Numbered from the stretch's first letter, positions 11,613 to 20,298 are shown. The stretch: 64,000 bases of DNA from Ferrimonas balearica (GCF_019802085.1 NZ_JAHVHV010000001.1:434001-498000), one strand, 5' to 3'. Program-made: numbers and translations. The notes: generated by a model from the sequence alone, not told the origin.

Positions 11613-12269
11613 ATGAAAGAAGTAATCTCTGAGCAATTAATAAACTTAGATTGGAAACTATTGGTTTCAATACTGGCATTGCTTTTGTCCTTAGGGACAT
11701 TCTACACAAATATATATTTCCAAAAACTAAAAAAGGCATCTTTAAATGTGATAATAGGAGATCATAAATACGTAAATTATGGGCAAAAAGGGGAGCTGAT
11801 AATGGGAGTTCCTTTAACAATGTACAATGAGGGTGCAAGATTGACCTCAGTGTTGAGCGTCAAGGGACAGATATACAATATAGAAAACTCAAATCAATCT
11901 TCCAAGCTAACTTGGAGACAGTTCTATGAATTTGAAAATATTGGGAGGTCTGGTGAGGTTTTTAAACCTCATCGGTCTTTCAAAAGCCATCCGACAACTA
12001 TTATTTTAGAGGGCTATTCTGCTGCCGGTGAAAACATTAGCTTTAGAACTGAAAATGACTTCCACTTGACTCCTGGAACATATATGGTGGAGTTTGCATT
12101 CTATGATCATCATTTCAAGAAAATAGCTACGGCTTCTGAGAAACTTAATTTCACTAAAGAAAATGTAGAGTATCTAGATGAGTATTGCGTAATAAATGAT
12201 AAGAGAGTATCCAGCGACTCGCTTCTATTTACTAAAAATATACAATATAGCTGGCGAACGAATCAATAG
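11613..12269 (+). CDS. cassette-borne membrane-anchored protein of unknown function
   Basis: 218 aa. One N-terminal membrane helix (about residues 15-35, LLVSILALLLSLGTFYTNIY) is followed by a hydrophilic domain of about 180 residues with alternating beta-type sequence. ATG 11613 is preceded by an A-rich leader (GAGAACAGTAA). This is a single-span protein with a folded domain on one side of the membrane. I see no enzyme motif. The stop TAG is followed by an attC-like palindrome. Codon use is AT-rich, unlike the chromosome. Confidence 0.6.
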   Translation: MKEVISEQLINLDWKLLVSILALLLSLGTFYTNIYFQKLKKASLNVIIGDHKYVNYGQKGELIMGVPLTMYNEGARLTSVLSVKGQIYNIENSNQSSKLTWRQFYEFENIGRSGEVFKPHRSFKSHPTTIILEGYSAAGENISFRTENDFHLTPGTYMVEFAFYDHHFKKIATASEKLNFTKENVEYLDEYCVINDKRVSSDSLLFTKNIQYSWRTNQ

Positions 12270-12335
12270 CCGCACACTTCGATCACTCTGTCACCAAAAG
12301 TTTCACTTTTGCTGCCTGTTATTGCGGCGTTATTG
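12263..12335 (+). other. attC-like recombination site 4 (array right end)
   Basis: Left arm TCAATAGCCGCA pairs with right arm TGCGGCGTTATTG (GCCGCA / TGCGGC perfect). The cut site would be within GTTATTG. The inner arms AAAAGT / ACTTTT add pairing. It is less canonical than sites 1 and 3, but it sits at the end of the last AT-rich gene and at the composition change. Confidence 0.55.
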
Positions 12336-12374
12336 TAATGCCATTCGCCAGGGATTTGAGTCCGCTATGTCCAT
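12328..12374 (+). repeat. imperfect direct repeat, left copy
   Basis: 47 bases matching 13005-13051 at 38 positions without gaps, including the 12-base block GATTTGAGTCCG and the start-codon context ATGTCCAT. It begins at the GTTA of the last attC and ends inside the zf-TFIIB-like gene. Confidence 0.8.
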
Positions 12375-12858
12375 GAAATGCCCCCGTACAGGCCTGCCGT
12401 TAACGCCCCTCAAAGTGGGGGCTATCGCTGTTGAGGTGTCTCTAGACAGTGGCGGGGTGTTCTTGCCCGGGGGTCTAACAGGGTTTTTAGATCCCAATGG
12501 GATACGGGGCAGGGCATTGGCTGACTATTTGGCCCCGTTCTCAACATTGCTATTGGACGCTGACCATCGGCTGGCCTGTCCAAGATGCCCGGATATCGTG
12601 ATGATTCGACGCCATTGTGAACCAACATCCGCGGTTGAGATCGACGAGTGCCCGAGGTGTGGCGGCATCTGGCTGGACAGCGGCGAGCTTGAACAGATCC
12701 ATCGCAACCGGGAGTCAAAGAGCCCGATAGCTCACAGTGCGGCCAAGCCTCATGCGTACCGCCGCTTCGCCGAAGCTAAGCCTGAGCCCTCAAGTGCCCC
12801 CGTGGAGGTAGCCGACGAGATGATCGGCAGCCTCTTTGGCTGGCTTAGGTCACTGTAG
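12367..12858 (+). CDS. zf-TFIIB-like zinc-ribbon protein
   Basis: 163 aa. Two CxxC pairs, CPRC near residue 72 and CPRCGGIWLDSGELEQI near residue 96, form the zf-TFIIB type zinc ribbon found in many bacterial proteins of unknown role. A third Cys lies near the N-terminus (MKCPRTG). The frame is open upstream from 12196, but ATG 12367 aligns with the start of the following LysR gene through the flanking direct repeat; ATG 12373 is also possible. GC content is intermediate between cassettes and chromosome. Function is unknown; a metal-binding or assembly role is a guess. Confidence 0.65.
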   Translation: MSMKCPRTGLPLTPLKVGAIAVEVSLDSGGVFLPGGLTGFLDPNGIRGRALADYLAPFSTLLLDADHRLACPRCPDIVMIRRHCEPTSAVEIDECPRCGGIWLDSGELEQIHRNRESKSPIAHSAAKPHAYRRFAEAKPEPSSAPVEVADEMIGSLFGWLRSL

Positions 12859-13004
12859 CCATCCATCCCGATAGCCCGTAGTTGTCCCATTTGTCTCACT
12901 TCATCGGCACCTAGGCCGAAGCTTCCCTATCCCCTCGTTCATGTCCCAGCCGGCCCGTCGGTCTCCGGTGCGCCGCAGCGGGCCTTCCCCCATCCCTTCC
13001 CAGC

Positions 13005-13051
13005 CGTTACTGTTAGCTCATTCGCCCGCGATTTGAGTCCGTCATGTCCAT
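13005..13051 (+). repeat. imperfect direct repeat, right copy
   Basis: Right copy of the 47-base repeat (38 of 47 identical to 12328-12374). It starts CGTTACTG and covers the leader and start codon of the LysR gene at 13044. Confidence 0.8.
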
Positions 13052-13991
13052 CACCCATCAACTGAAGCTGTTCTACGACGTGGTGCAGCAGGGCTCCTTC
13101 ACCAAGGCGGCCGCGCTGCATGAGATGGACAACTCGGCGTTGTCCAAGCAGGTCAAGAAGCTGGAGACGGCGCTGGGGGTGCAGCTGCTCAACCGCTCCA
13201 CCCGCTCCTTCTCGCTCACCCCGGCGGGGGAGGAGATCCTCACCCAAACCGGCTTGCTGCTGCAGAACCTGGAGCAGATCCACAGCATCGCCGATGCCTA
13301 CCAGTCAGAGCCCAAAGGCCGGCTTAGGATCACCGCACCGGTGTTCCTCGGCCAGCAGTACCTGCAGCCGGTGGTCACCGCCTTTATGCAGCGCTATCCC
13401 GAGGTGCAGATCACCCTCTCATTGGAAGACCGGCGCGCCGACATCATCGCCGACCGCTTCGATCTGGCCTTTCGGGTGGGCAAACTCAGCGAGTCCAGCC
13501 TGATCGCCCGCAAAATTGCCAAGACCAACTTTGCCTTGGTGGCCTCCGAGGGGTTTATCGCCCGGCACGGCATGCCGAGCACACCGGAGGCCTTGCTGGC
13601 GCTGCCGGCGGTGGTGTACGCCAATGGGGAGGTAACGCTGGATCACCTGGTGATCGGTGCCGAGCCCCACTCACAGACGATGCGCAGCCACCGGATGCGG
13701 GGTAACTTCAAGGTGAGTGATGTGCGGGCGATGATGGAAGCGGTGCAGGCGGGGCTGGGATACGCGCAGATCGACCTGTTCAACCTGGACAGGCCCATCA
13801 GCGAGTCCAAGCTGGTTCCGCTGCTGACCGACTACCGCCTCTCCACCCTGGAAACCGGCATTTACGCCCTCTATCCCCACCGCAAACAAACCCCGCTGGT
13901 GACGGAGTTCATCCGCTGCGTGCAAGCCCACCTGGGTGAGCCGCCCTTCTGGGAGCGGCACATCCCGGGTTACGAGGGGCTGTACCGCTGA
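13044..13991 (+). CDS. LysR-family transcriptional regulator
   Basis: 315 aa with an N-terminal helix-turn-helix (about residues 4-63; NSALSKQVKKLETALG) and a LysR effector domain. The order matches the group that represses or activates nearby oxidoreductase genes. It converges on the sterol-desaturase-like gene with 3 bases between stops, so it does not share a promoter with it. Its target is not evident. Its leader is duplicated in front of the zf-TFIIB-like gene. Confidence 0.85.
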   Translation: MSITHQLKLFYDVVQQGSFTKAAALHEMDNSALSKQVKKLETALGVQLLNRSTRSFSLTPAGEEILTQTGLLLQNLEQIHSIADAYQSEPKGRLRITAPVFLGQQYLQPVVTAFMQRYPEVQITLSLEDRRADIIADRFDLAFRVGKLSESSLIARKIAKTNFALVASEGFIARHGMPSTPEALLALPAVVYANGEVTLDHLVIGAEPHSQTMRSHRMRGNFKVSDVRAMMEAVQAGLGYAQIDLFNLDRPISESKLVPLLTDYRLSTLETGIYALYPHRKQTPLVTEFIRCVQAHLGEPPFWERHIPGYEGLYR

Positions 13992-13994
13992 GGG

Positions 13995-14999
13995 TTACTC
14001 CGCCTTGGCGCTGACGCGGCGGGGCTTGAGGCGGGCGAAGGCGTCCTTGAAGGGGGTGAGGTAGAGCCCGGCCAGGGTGTCGTGGCCCTCCACCTTGCCG
14101 CCGGCGCCGAACTTGAACTCGCCGGCCTCGGAAGCCTTGATGAGGGTGCCCCACAGGCGGTCCCAGATGGCCAGGGCAGAGCCCATGTTGGTGTCCCAGT
14201 GGCGGCGCTCCTCGCTGTGGTGCACCTGGTGCTGGGCCGGGCTGATGAACCAGTTCTCCAGTGTGTCCCCCCAACTGACCCAGATGTGGCTGTGGCGCAG
14301 GTTGGAGCCCATCAGGTTGAACAGAAAGACAAAGACGTTGGCGCCGAGGATGTCCTGCATGGTCAGGGTGGGGCCGAACAGGTAGTAGCCCAGGCCCACC
14401 ACCAGGCCCTGGGTCAGGGCCATGCGGCAGGCGTAGAGGTAGCTCTCCACCGGGTGGCTGCGGTAGATGGTCATCGGCGTCAGCACCTCGGCGCTGTGGT
14501 GCACCTTGTGGAAGTCCCAGAGCAGGGGCACCCGGTGCAGCAGCCAGTGGAGGAAGAAGCGGGTGAAGTCGTCCGCGATGAACAACATCAGGGTAAAGAG
14601 GGCCGCCACCGTGGTGGCGGAGAGGGCGAGGTGCTGGAGGGGGCCGAAAGCCCACTCCAGCACCTCGGTGGTGCCCAGGGCGATGGGCACCATGGTGAGG
14701 ATCACCGGGGCCAGCAGGCCCACCCGGATAAAGCGATTGACGATCCACAGCCCCAGGTCGTGGCGCACCGAGCGGTGGCGGTACACGGAGGCGGGAAACA
14801 GGAAGCCGGCCAGGCCCTTCAGGGTTTTCGGTGCCTGGCTGGCCCAGAATACCGGCAGGGCCAGTCCCAAAGCGCCAAGCAGGTAGACCCAGTAGATCCG
14901 CTTGTTGGCGTCCGTCAGGTAGCCGGCCAGTTGCCAGAGGTTCTGGCTAAGAACGTTGTCGGTGAGCGTTTCCCAAAACGACATAGGGGTCTCCGTCAA
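13995..14999 (-). CDS. sterol desaturase / fatty acid hydroxylase family protein
   Basis: 334-aa integral membrane di-iron hydroxylase-type protein. Histidine clusters HWLLH (about residue 149), HKVHH (about 162) and HQVHH (about 251) are the diiron ligands of the family. Hydrophobic helices lie around residues 37-55, 95-110, 120-145 and 195-220. Likely substrates are membrane lipids or sterol/hopanoid-like molecules; the true substrate is unknown. ATG 14999 is used; Met6 (14984) is an alternative. It is monocistronic. Confidence 0.85.
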   Translation of the reverse strand: MTETPMSFWETLTDNVLSQNLWQLAGYLTDANKRIYWVYLLGALGLALPVFWASQAPKTLKGLAGFLFPASVYRHRSVRHDLGLWIVNRFIRVGLLAPVILTMVPIALGTTEVLEWAFGPLQHLALSATTVAALFTLMLFIADDFTRFFLHWLLHRVPLLWDFHKVHHSAEVLTPMTIYRSHPVESYLYACRMALTQGLVVGLGYYLFGPTLTMQDILGANVFVFLFNLMGSNLRHSHIWVSWGDTLENWFISPAQHQVHHSEERRHWDTNMGSALAIWDRLWGTLIKASEAGEFKFGAGGKVEGHDTLAGLYLTPFKDAFARLKPRRVSAKAE

Positions 15000-15047
15000 T
15001 CGATGTTATAGCGGGGCACCGGGGTGCCCCTTATTGTGTGGCCGGGC

Positions 15048-17270
15048 TCAGAAGCCCAGCTTGTAACCCAGCACAAATTGCTGGGGCTTGTTGGGGCGGG
15101 CGCCGTAGGGACGGCGGCTGACGATCTCCGCCTCGTCCATCAGGTTGTCCACCTTGCCGTACACCTCGCCCCAGTCGCCGAAGTCGTAACTGGCGGCCAG
15201 ATCCACGGTGGTGAAGGCGGCGGTTTCCACCCCGCTCAGGGTCACGCCCTCACCGGAGGCTTCCAGCATCTCGCTCTGGTAGCGCACCAGCAGGTTCACT
15301 TCCCACAGGTTGCCCGCCACGCCGAGGCCCAAGGTGGCCTGGTGCTCCGGCAGGTAGGGCAGGGAATCGCCCTTGCTGACGTTGCCCCACATGGTGAAGT
15401 CGGACTCGAAGTCGGTCTGGAACTCGCTGTCGGTGAAGGTGTACACCAGGGACAGGGGCCAATCGAGGCCACCGGCCCGCAGGGTGTGGCTGGCGCTGAA
15501 TTCCAGGCCGTAGACGTCCACTTCGCCGGCGTTGTACTCCTGGTCAACGGTGTCGGAGCAGGACGCGGAAGCGGAGAAGGTGCAGCTCTCCTTCAGGTTG
15601 TCGAAGTCGTTGAAGAAGGCCACCGCCTCCACCTGGGTGTTGCCGTCGCCGTAACGCCCGCCCAGCTCGTAGTTGACGCTGCTTTCGTTGTCGATGGCCG
15701 GGTTCTGCTGCGGGCTGGTGGGGACGAAGCCCTCGTGCACGCCGAAGAACACGCCCAGGTCGTCGTTGACGTGGTAGAACACGCTGGCGCCGGGCAGCCA
15801 GACGTTGGTCTCCTTGCTCAGGTAATCCCCCTCGGCGCCGGGCTGGTCGTTCTGGTAGAACATGTCCAGAAACTCCCCCCGTACCCCCAAAGTCACCTGC
15901 AGCTTGTCCCACTCCAGAGTGTCCTGCACGTAGACGGACCAGGCCTCGGTCTGCTCGGTGTTCAGGGTGGCGGTGACGGTGGCGTCGCCGGTGGCCACCA
16001 GGCGGCCGGACTGCATCCGGTAGCTGTCTTCGGTGTGGTTACGCTGGATCTCATCCTCGTGGTAGCGCACCCCGGCGTGCAGGTTGTGCTTCAGGCTCAA
16101 GGCGTTGAAGGCGATGCGCAGGTCGGTCTGGATCCCCTGGGCGTAGTATTCGCGGTCGTTGTTGCCGAGGATCAGCGTCTCGAAGGCCTGCTCGCTGTCC
16201 TTGGCGCCGGTCAGCACGTCGTAGTAGATGGCGTTGATGCCGTCGTTCGGGTTTTGCAGGATGGTGGAGAGATCCCGGTCGGTGGCCGGGTTGTTCTGGG
16301 CGTCGAAGCCGTTGAGCTTCAGCCAGGCCCGCTCAAAGTCGTTGCGGTACACCCGGGTGGTGAGGTCGAAGTTGTCGCCGGCGATGAAGTGGTTGAACTG
16401 GAACTGGGTGTGCTCCCAGGTCATCTCATCTTCGGCACTGGCGGCGTAACGGCGGTTGGGGTTGGCGGCGAAGTCGTCGTCGGTAAGCCCCAGGTAGGTC
16501 TCGTTGGAGTCCTCGTCGGCGTACACCATCTTCAGCTCGAACACCTGGGAGAAGCGTTCGCTGTCCAGGTTGTAGCGCAGCTTGGCCATCACCTCGTTCT
16601 TGTCAAAGCCGGTGTCACCGCCGCCGTCCAGCTCCTTGAAGCCGTCGCTTTGGATGTGCACACCGTCCAGCAGGAAGCCGAAGTTGCCGATGGTGTCGCC
16701 GTAGTAGCCGTGGCCCTTGAAGTAGCCGTCGCTGCCGCCGGCCAGGTCAATCTGCCCCTCGCGAAACTCCGGTACTGCGCGGGTGGTCATGTTGAGTGCG
16801 CCGGCCACTGTGTAGGGGCCGTACTTGATGGCGGCGGGGCCCTTGAACACCTCCACCGCGGTCATCTTGCTCATTAGCGGGAAGTAGTAGGCGGCGGGGG
16901 CGGAGTAGGGGGCCGGGGCGATCAGCACACCATCCTCCATCAGGGTGATCTTCTTACTCCGCTCCGGAGTCACGCCCCGAAAGCCGATATTGGGGCGCAG
17001 GCCGTAGCCGTCCTCGGAGCGGATGTTCACCCCGGGCACCATGGCCAGGATCCGCTCGATGTCGTCGTACTTGAACTTCTCCAGCTCCATCTCGTCCAGC
17101 AGGGTGGCGGAGCCGGCTTCGGTGCGCAGGTTGTCCCGGCGGCCGATGATCTGCAGTGTCTCGTCGTAGCTGACTTTGGCCTCGTCGCCTTCGGCCTCCT
17201 CGGCCATGACCGGGGCGGCGAGGGCCAGGGCGATGCTGGCGGCCAGCAGGGTGGTTTGGGTGTGCAGCAT
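15048..17270 (-). CDS. TonB-dependent outer-membrane receptor, FecA-like
   Basis: 740 aa. Signal peptide of about 23 residues ending AAPVMA-EE, plug domain about 45-165 (RPNIGFRGVTPERSKKI; GPAAIKYGPYTVAGALNM), then a beta-barrel ending in Phe (GYKLGF). The plug resembles ferric dicitrate-type receptors. Its start overlaps the imelysin stop by one base, so they are co-transcribed. Together with the upstream Fur-like box this indicates iron (or another chelated metal) uptake. The ligand is inferred, not shown. Confidence 0.88.
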   Translation of the reverse strand: MLHTQTTLLAASIALALAAPVMAEEAEGDEAKVSYDETLQIIGRRDNLRTEAGSATLLDEMELEKFKYDDIERILAMVPGVNIRSEDGYGLRPNIGFRGVTPERSKKITLMEDGVLIAPAPYSAPAAYYFPLMSKMTAVEVFKGPAAIKYGPYTVAGALNMTTRAVPEFREGQIDLAGGSDGYFKGHGYYGDTIGNFGFLLDGVHIQSDGFKELDGGGDTGFDKNEVMAKLRYNLDSERFSQVFELKMVYADEDSNETYLGLTDDDFAANPNRRYAASAEDEMTWEHTQFQFNHFIAGDNFDLTTRVYRNDFERAWLKLNGFDAQNNPATDRDLSTILQNPNDGINAIYYDVLTGAKDSEQAFETLILGNNDREYYAQGIQTDLRIAFNALSLKHNLHAGVRYHEDEIQRNHTEDSYRMQSGRLVATGDATVTATLNTEQTEAWSVYVQDTLEWDKLQVTLGVRGEFLDMFYQNDQPGAEGDYLSKETNVWLPGASVFYHVNDDLGVFFGVHEGFVPTSPQQNPAIDNESSVNYELGGRYGDGNTQVEAVAFFNDFDNLKESCTFSASASCSDTVDQEYNAGEVDVYGLEFSASHTLRAGGLDWPLSLVYTFTDSEFQTDFESDFTMWGNVSKGDSLPYLPEHQATLGLGVAGNLWEVNLLVRYQSEMLEASGEGVTLSGVETAAFTTVDLAASYDFGDWGEVYGKVDNLMDEAEIVSRRPYGARPNKPQQFVLGYKLGF

Positions 17271-18505
17271 CAGTCGTTGTCTCCTGCGGAGGTGGAGGGC
17301 AGCTCCAGCGCCAGGGCGCTGATGAAGTCCACCTTCATGGCGTCGGTGATCGCCTTGACCTCGGTGTGGGTCTGCTGAACCTGGTCCGGGTTGTCATTCA
17401 GGGTGGCCGCCAGGCTCTGCTCATAGCCGGCACTGGTGGTCAGGGCGGTGTCGATGTCGGCGGCCATCTGGTTGGCCAGCTCTTCGCTGCCCACCTCAAT
17501 CAGGTAGTCGTCGAAGCCGGTACCGGGCTGCTCCCCCAGCTGGCCGGCGAACAGCGCCTTCAGGGCCCGCAGGTTGGCCTCGATGTTGTCGATGGAGTGA
17601 CGGCTGTAGGGGGATTCCAGCAGGGCGTCGCAATCGGCGCCGTTGCAGGCCCCGGCGAACTGCTGCAGCGGTTTGTCCAGCTTGCCGTCCTTGGTCACCG
17701 AGTCGATGTAGAACATGGCATCGGACAGGTCGTTCACCGCGTCGTGGATGTCGGCGAAGGCGCTGCCGGGCTGGCCGGCGGCCTTGAGCAGCGGGCCGTA
17801 GCTGGCCCACTCGGTCACCAGGGTGTTGGCGTTGTTGTTCAGATCCCGGGCCACCTCGACGGCGAACTGGCAGCGGGCCAGGGCCCGCTCCGCCTCGGGG
17901 CGGTCGTTCCAGCCGGCGGGCGCGGTGGTGGCGCTGCAGCTGTGGTCCAGGTTGGGGTTGAACAGCAGGTAGTCCAGCGCATCCAGGCCCTTGCGGGTTT
18001 CGGTGCGCAGGGTGATGTCGTAAGGGGTGCCGTTGATGCTGCCGTTCTCGAAGTGCACCACGTCCTGATCCACGGCGCAGCGGTTGACCACCGGCCAGGA
18101 GTGGATGGCGTTACGCAGCTGGCTGGCGTTGGCCTTGAGCGGCCCAATCTGCATCACCTCGGCCTGCTGCCACACCGCCATGGTGTCACGCCAGGCACCC
18201 TGGGCACCGGCCAGCGACTCACTGACATCGCCAGCCTCGCCAACCACAGTGCAGTAGCCGGAGACGGCCTCGCTCAGGCTGACGGTGCGGGCGGCGAACT
18301 CGCCGAAGGTGGGAGTGATGACGTTGTCCACCAGGTTGGCCACCAGGGCGGCCTGGTCGAAGTTGTCCGGGGTCTGGCCGCCGCCATTGTCCGGGGTGCC
18401 GCCGTTGTAATCGGGGCCGGGGCTGGCGCTGCTGCTCTCGCCGCAGCCGGCCAGGGCCAGGCTGACGGCCAGGGCGGTGGTCAGGAGGGTCAGGTTCTTC
18501 TTCAT
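17270..18505 (-). CDS. imelysin-family (iron-regulated) lipoprotein
   Basis: 411 aa, lipoprotein signal peptide with lipobox LAGC near residue 20 (ALAVSLALAGC). Imelysin/peptidase M75-like domain: the GxHxxE-type region is seen as NAIHSWPVVNRC. ATG 18505 is preceded by AAAAGGA; the longer frame from 18529 would run into the upstream hairpin and is less likely. Imelysins are periplasmic or outer-membrane proteins linked to iron uptake. The gene lies between the DUF4856 gene and the TonB receptor. Confidence 0.85.
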   Translation of the reverse strand: MKKNLTLLTTALAVSLALAGCGESSSASPGPDYNGGTPDNGGGQTPDNFDQAALVANLVDNVITPTFGEFAARTVSLSEAVSGYCTVVGEAGDVSESLAGAQGAWRDTMAVWQQAEVMQIGPLKANASQLRNAIHSWPVVNRCAVDQDVVHFENGSINGTPYDITLRTETRKGLDALDYLLFNPNLDHSCSATTAPAGWNDRPEAERALARCQFAVEVARDLNNNANTLVTEWASYGPLLKAAGQPGSAFADIHDAVNDLSDAMFYIDSVTKDGKLDKPLQQFAGACNGADCDALLESPYSRHSIDNIEANLRALKALFAGQLGEQPGTGFDDYLIEVGSEELANQMAADIDTALTTSAGYEQSLAATLNDNPDQVQQTHTEVKAITDAMKVDFISALALELPSTSAGDND

Positions 18506-18527
18506 GCTCACATTCCTTTTTGACGAC

Positions 18528-18556
18528 AAAAGCCCGGGCCCTAAGGACCCAAGCTT
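18528..18556 (-). terminator. intercistronic hairpin (attenuator-like) between DUF4856 and imelysin genes
   Basis: Read on the minus strand, a 12-bp stem (with a few G-T pairs) and a TTA loop are followed by TTTT, 26 bases after the DUF4856 stop and just before the imelysin ribosome-binding site. It could lower transcription of the distal genes or mark a processing site. Confidence 0.6.
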
Positions 18557-18582
18557 TGTTCTCTCAACCGGGGCGATGGCCC

Positions 18583-20298
18583 TTACCAGTTGGCGGCGTT
18601 GTCGGCGTGGATGCCATAGGCCTCGGCCAGGAGGGCGCGGGCGGACAGCAGGTCGGCCTGGTAGCCGGCGATGTCACCGCTGGTGACCGGCATATCCCCC
18701 ATCAGGGTGTGCAGTTGCTCAAACTGCGCGTCGGTCAGGGCGGCGTTGGGGTTGAACTGCAGGCCCAGGGCGAAGCCCTTCATCTCGGACCAGTGCTTGG
18801 CCAGGTCGGCGTAGCTGAACTCGGCGCTGGCCGCGGCCAGGTCCGCCAGGTCGGCGTGGGTGTCGTTGATGTAGTGCACCACGGTGGCGACGATGGCCAT
18901 CTCCCAGGCTTCCACGGCGATGGCGGCCTGGTCTTTCAGGGCGGCCAGCTCGGCGTCGGTGAGGTTGCCCTCGGCGTCGGTGATGATCTGACGACCGGCC
19001 AGGAAGGCGTTGATGGCGCTGCTGCGGAAGTCGGTGGCCACGGTGGCGCCCAGGTCACGCTTGGCGGCGTTGATGGACTGGCCGAAGTTGTACTCGCTCA
19101 TCAGGTCGATGGCGCCGTCACCGTTGGTGTCGTGCTGGCCCTGCCAGTCGTCACGACCGCCCTTGCCGGAGAGCTCTTCGAGGCTGTAGTCCAGGTAGTC
19201 CTGGGCGGCGCCGAAGTAACCGAAGCCCTCGTCGTAGGTGTGCTCCAGGGTGGTGTAGCCCTTGTCGTCCTTGTTGGTGACGTTGTCGGAGAGCAGGCCC
19301 TTGCCGTCCAGGTCGCTGTCCAGGTAGTCGTCGACGCCCTGGGAGTAGGCCACGGCCATCAGCAGGAACTTCTGCACTAACTGCTTGAGGTCACGGCCGT
19401 CCTCGGTGAGGTAGATGCTGGTGATGGGGTCGCCGTTGATGTCGGTGCGCACGCCGCCATCGATGTAGGCCTGGGCGTGATCCCCCAGCATGTCGAAGTA
19501 GGTGTAGACCAGCTGCTCCGGGGTGGTGCTGCCCTTGGCGCCCCAACCGGCGAACTCGCCGTCGTTCCACAGCTTGTGCTGACCGGTGGCGTCGTTACCG
19601 GCGATCTTGCCGGACAGATCCTTGTGGGAGGAGGAGATGGTGCGCAGCACGGTTTGCTCGGCGCCGTCGATGAAGGTCACCGGGAAGCTGTCGGCCACCA
19701 GATCGTACTCTTCGGCGGTCATGATGTAGAAGGACTTAAGCTTGGCGACCACGTCCGCCTTGCTGGTCAGCACGCCGGTCTCCACGTCGCTTTGCAGCTG
19801 GCCACCGATGTAGGCGTTGAGCTCGGCGATCAGCACGTGGCGAGCGGTCTGGCCGCTGTAGCTGACGCTGGAGCCGTCGTTGAAGCGGCTGTCGAACTGG
19901 TAGGTGTCCAGCAGGTCGTTGACGTTGATGGTCAGCAGCTTGGTGTAGCTGTTGCTGGCGCTGTCGGTCACGGTGACGGAGACCTGGGTGCTGCTGGTGG
20001 TTTCGTAGTTAAGGGCCAGACCCTCGGCCAGGGCCAGGCTGGTGCCGTCGATGACAAAGCGCTCGTCGCTGGTGGTGAAGGTGAAGCTTTCGCCGCTGTC
20101 GGCGTCGGTGGCGCTCAGTTGACCGATTGTGGCCCCGGCGCTGTTCTCATCCACGCTGGCGCTGCTCAGGGTGATGTCGGTGGGGGCGCTGTTGGTGGGG
20201 TTGGAGCCGGAGTCCGAGCCACTGCCGCCCCCACAAGCCGTCAGCATGGCGGAGAGGATTGCGGAGGCGATCAGCGTTTTTTTCAGTTCCATGGTCAT
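18583..20298 (-). CDS. DUF4856 lipoprotein with N-terminal cadherin-like domain
   Basis: 571 aa. Lipobox LTAC near residue 22, a Gly/Ser-rich linker, a cadherin-like segment (about 37-128, APTDITLSSASVDENS and DADSGE), then the DUF4856 domain (about 130-571). DxNGDGxxD near residue 395 and DINGD near 290 look like calcium-binding loops. DUF4856, imelysin and TonB receptor genes are found together in other bacteria. The role is probably at the outer membrane in metal or chelate capture. ATG 20298 and 20292 are both possible starts. Confidence 0.82.
   Translation of the reverse strand: MTMELKKTLIASAILSAMLTACGGGSGSDSGSNPTNSAPTDITLSSASVDENSAGATIGQLSATDADSGESFTFTTSDERFVIDGTSLALAEGLALNYETTSSTQVSVTVTDSASNSYTKLLTINVNDLLDTYQFDSRFNDGSSVSYSGQTARHVLIAELNAYIGGQLQSDVETGVLTSKADVVAKLKSFYIMTAEEYDLVADSFPVTFIDGAEQTVLRTISSSHKDLSGKIAGNDATGQHKLWNDGEFAGWGAKGSTTPEQLVYTYFDMLGDHAQAYIDGGVRTDINGDPITSIYLTEDGRDLKQLVQKFLLMAVAYSQGVDDYLDSDLDGKGLLSDNVTNKDDKGYTTLEHTYDEGFGYFGAAQDYLDYSLEELSGKGGRDDWQGQHDTNGDGAIDLMSEYNFGQSINAAKRDLGATVATDFRSSAINAFLAGRQIITDAEGNLTDAELAALKDQAAIAVEAWEMAIVATVVHYINDTHADLADLAAASAEFSYADLAKHWSEMKGFALGLQFNPNAALTDAQFEQLHTLMGDMPVTSGDIAGYQADLLSARALLAEAYGIHADNAANW

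Larger units (their letters stand above)
10132..12335 (+). mobile_element. integron gene-cassette array without integrase (CALIN-like)
   Basis: An AT-rich island sits between GC-rich flanks. It holds four short genes in the same orientation, each followed within a few bases by an imperfect palindrome ending in GTTA (10648, 11260, 11580, 12329). This gene-then-attC grammar is that of integron cassettes. No tyrosine recombinase with the integron-specific insertion is present, so it is best called a cluster of attC sites lacking an integrase. Both outer junctions read GTTATT, as expected for G^TT strand exchange. Cassette gene functions are unknown. Confidence 0.75.

Noticed and set aside
15013-15030. 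Perfect 8-bp palindrome after the TonB receptor gene
   Set aside because: GGGGCACC / GGTGCCCC is a good stem, but no T-run follows on the minus strand; not called a terminator.
15024-16877. Long open frame on the plus strand opposite the TonB receptor
   Set aside because: GC-rich shadow of the receptor; composition is His/Gln/Gly/Val-biased and no ribosome site or family match; likewise the long frames at 5291-7390 and 38625-40577.
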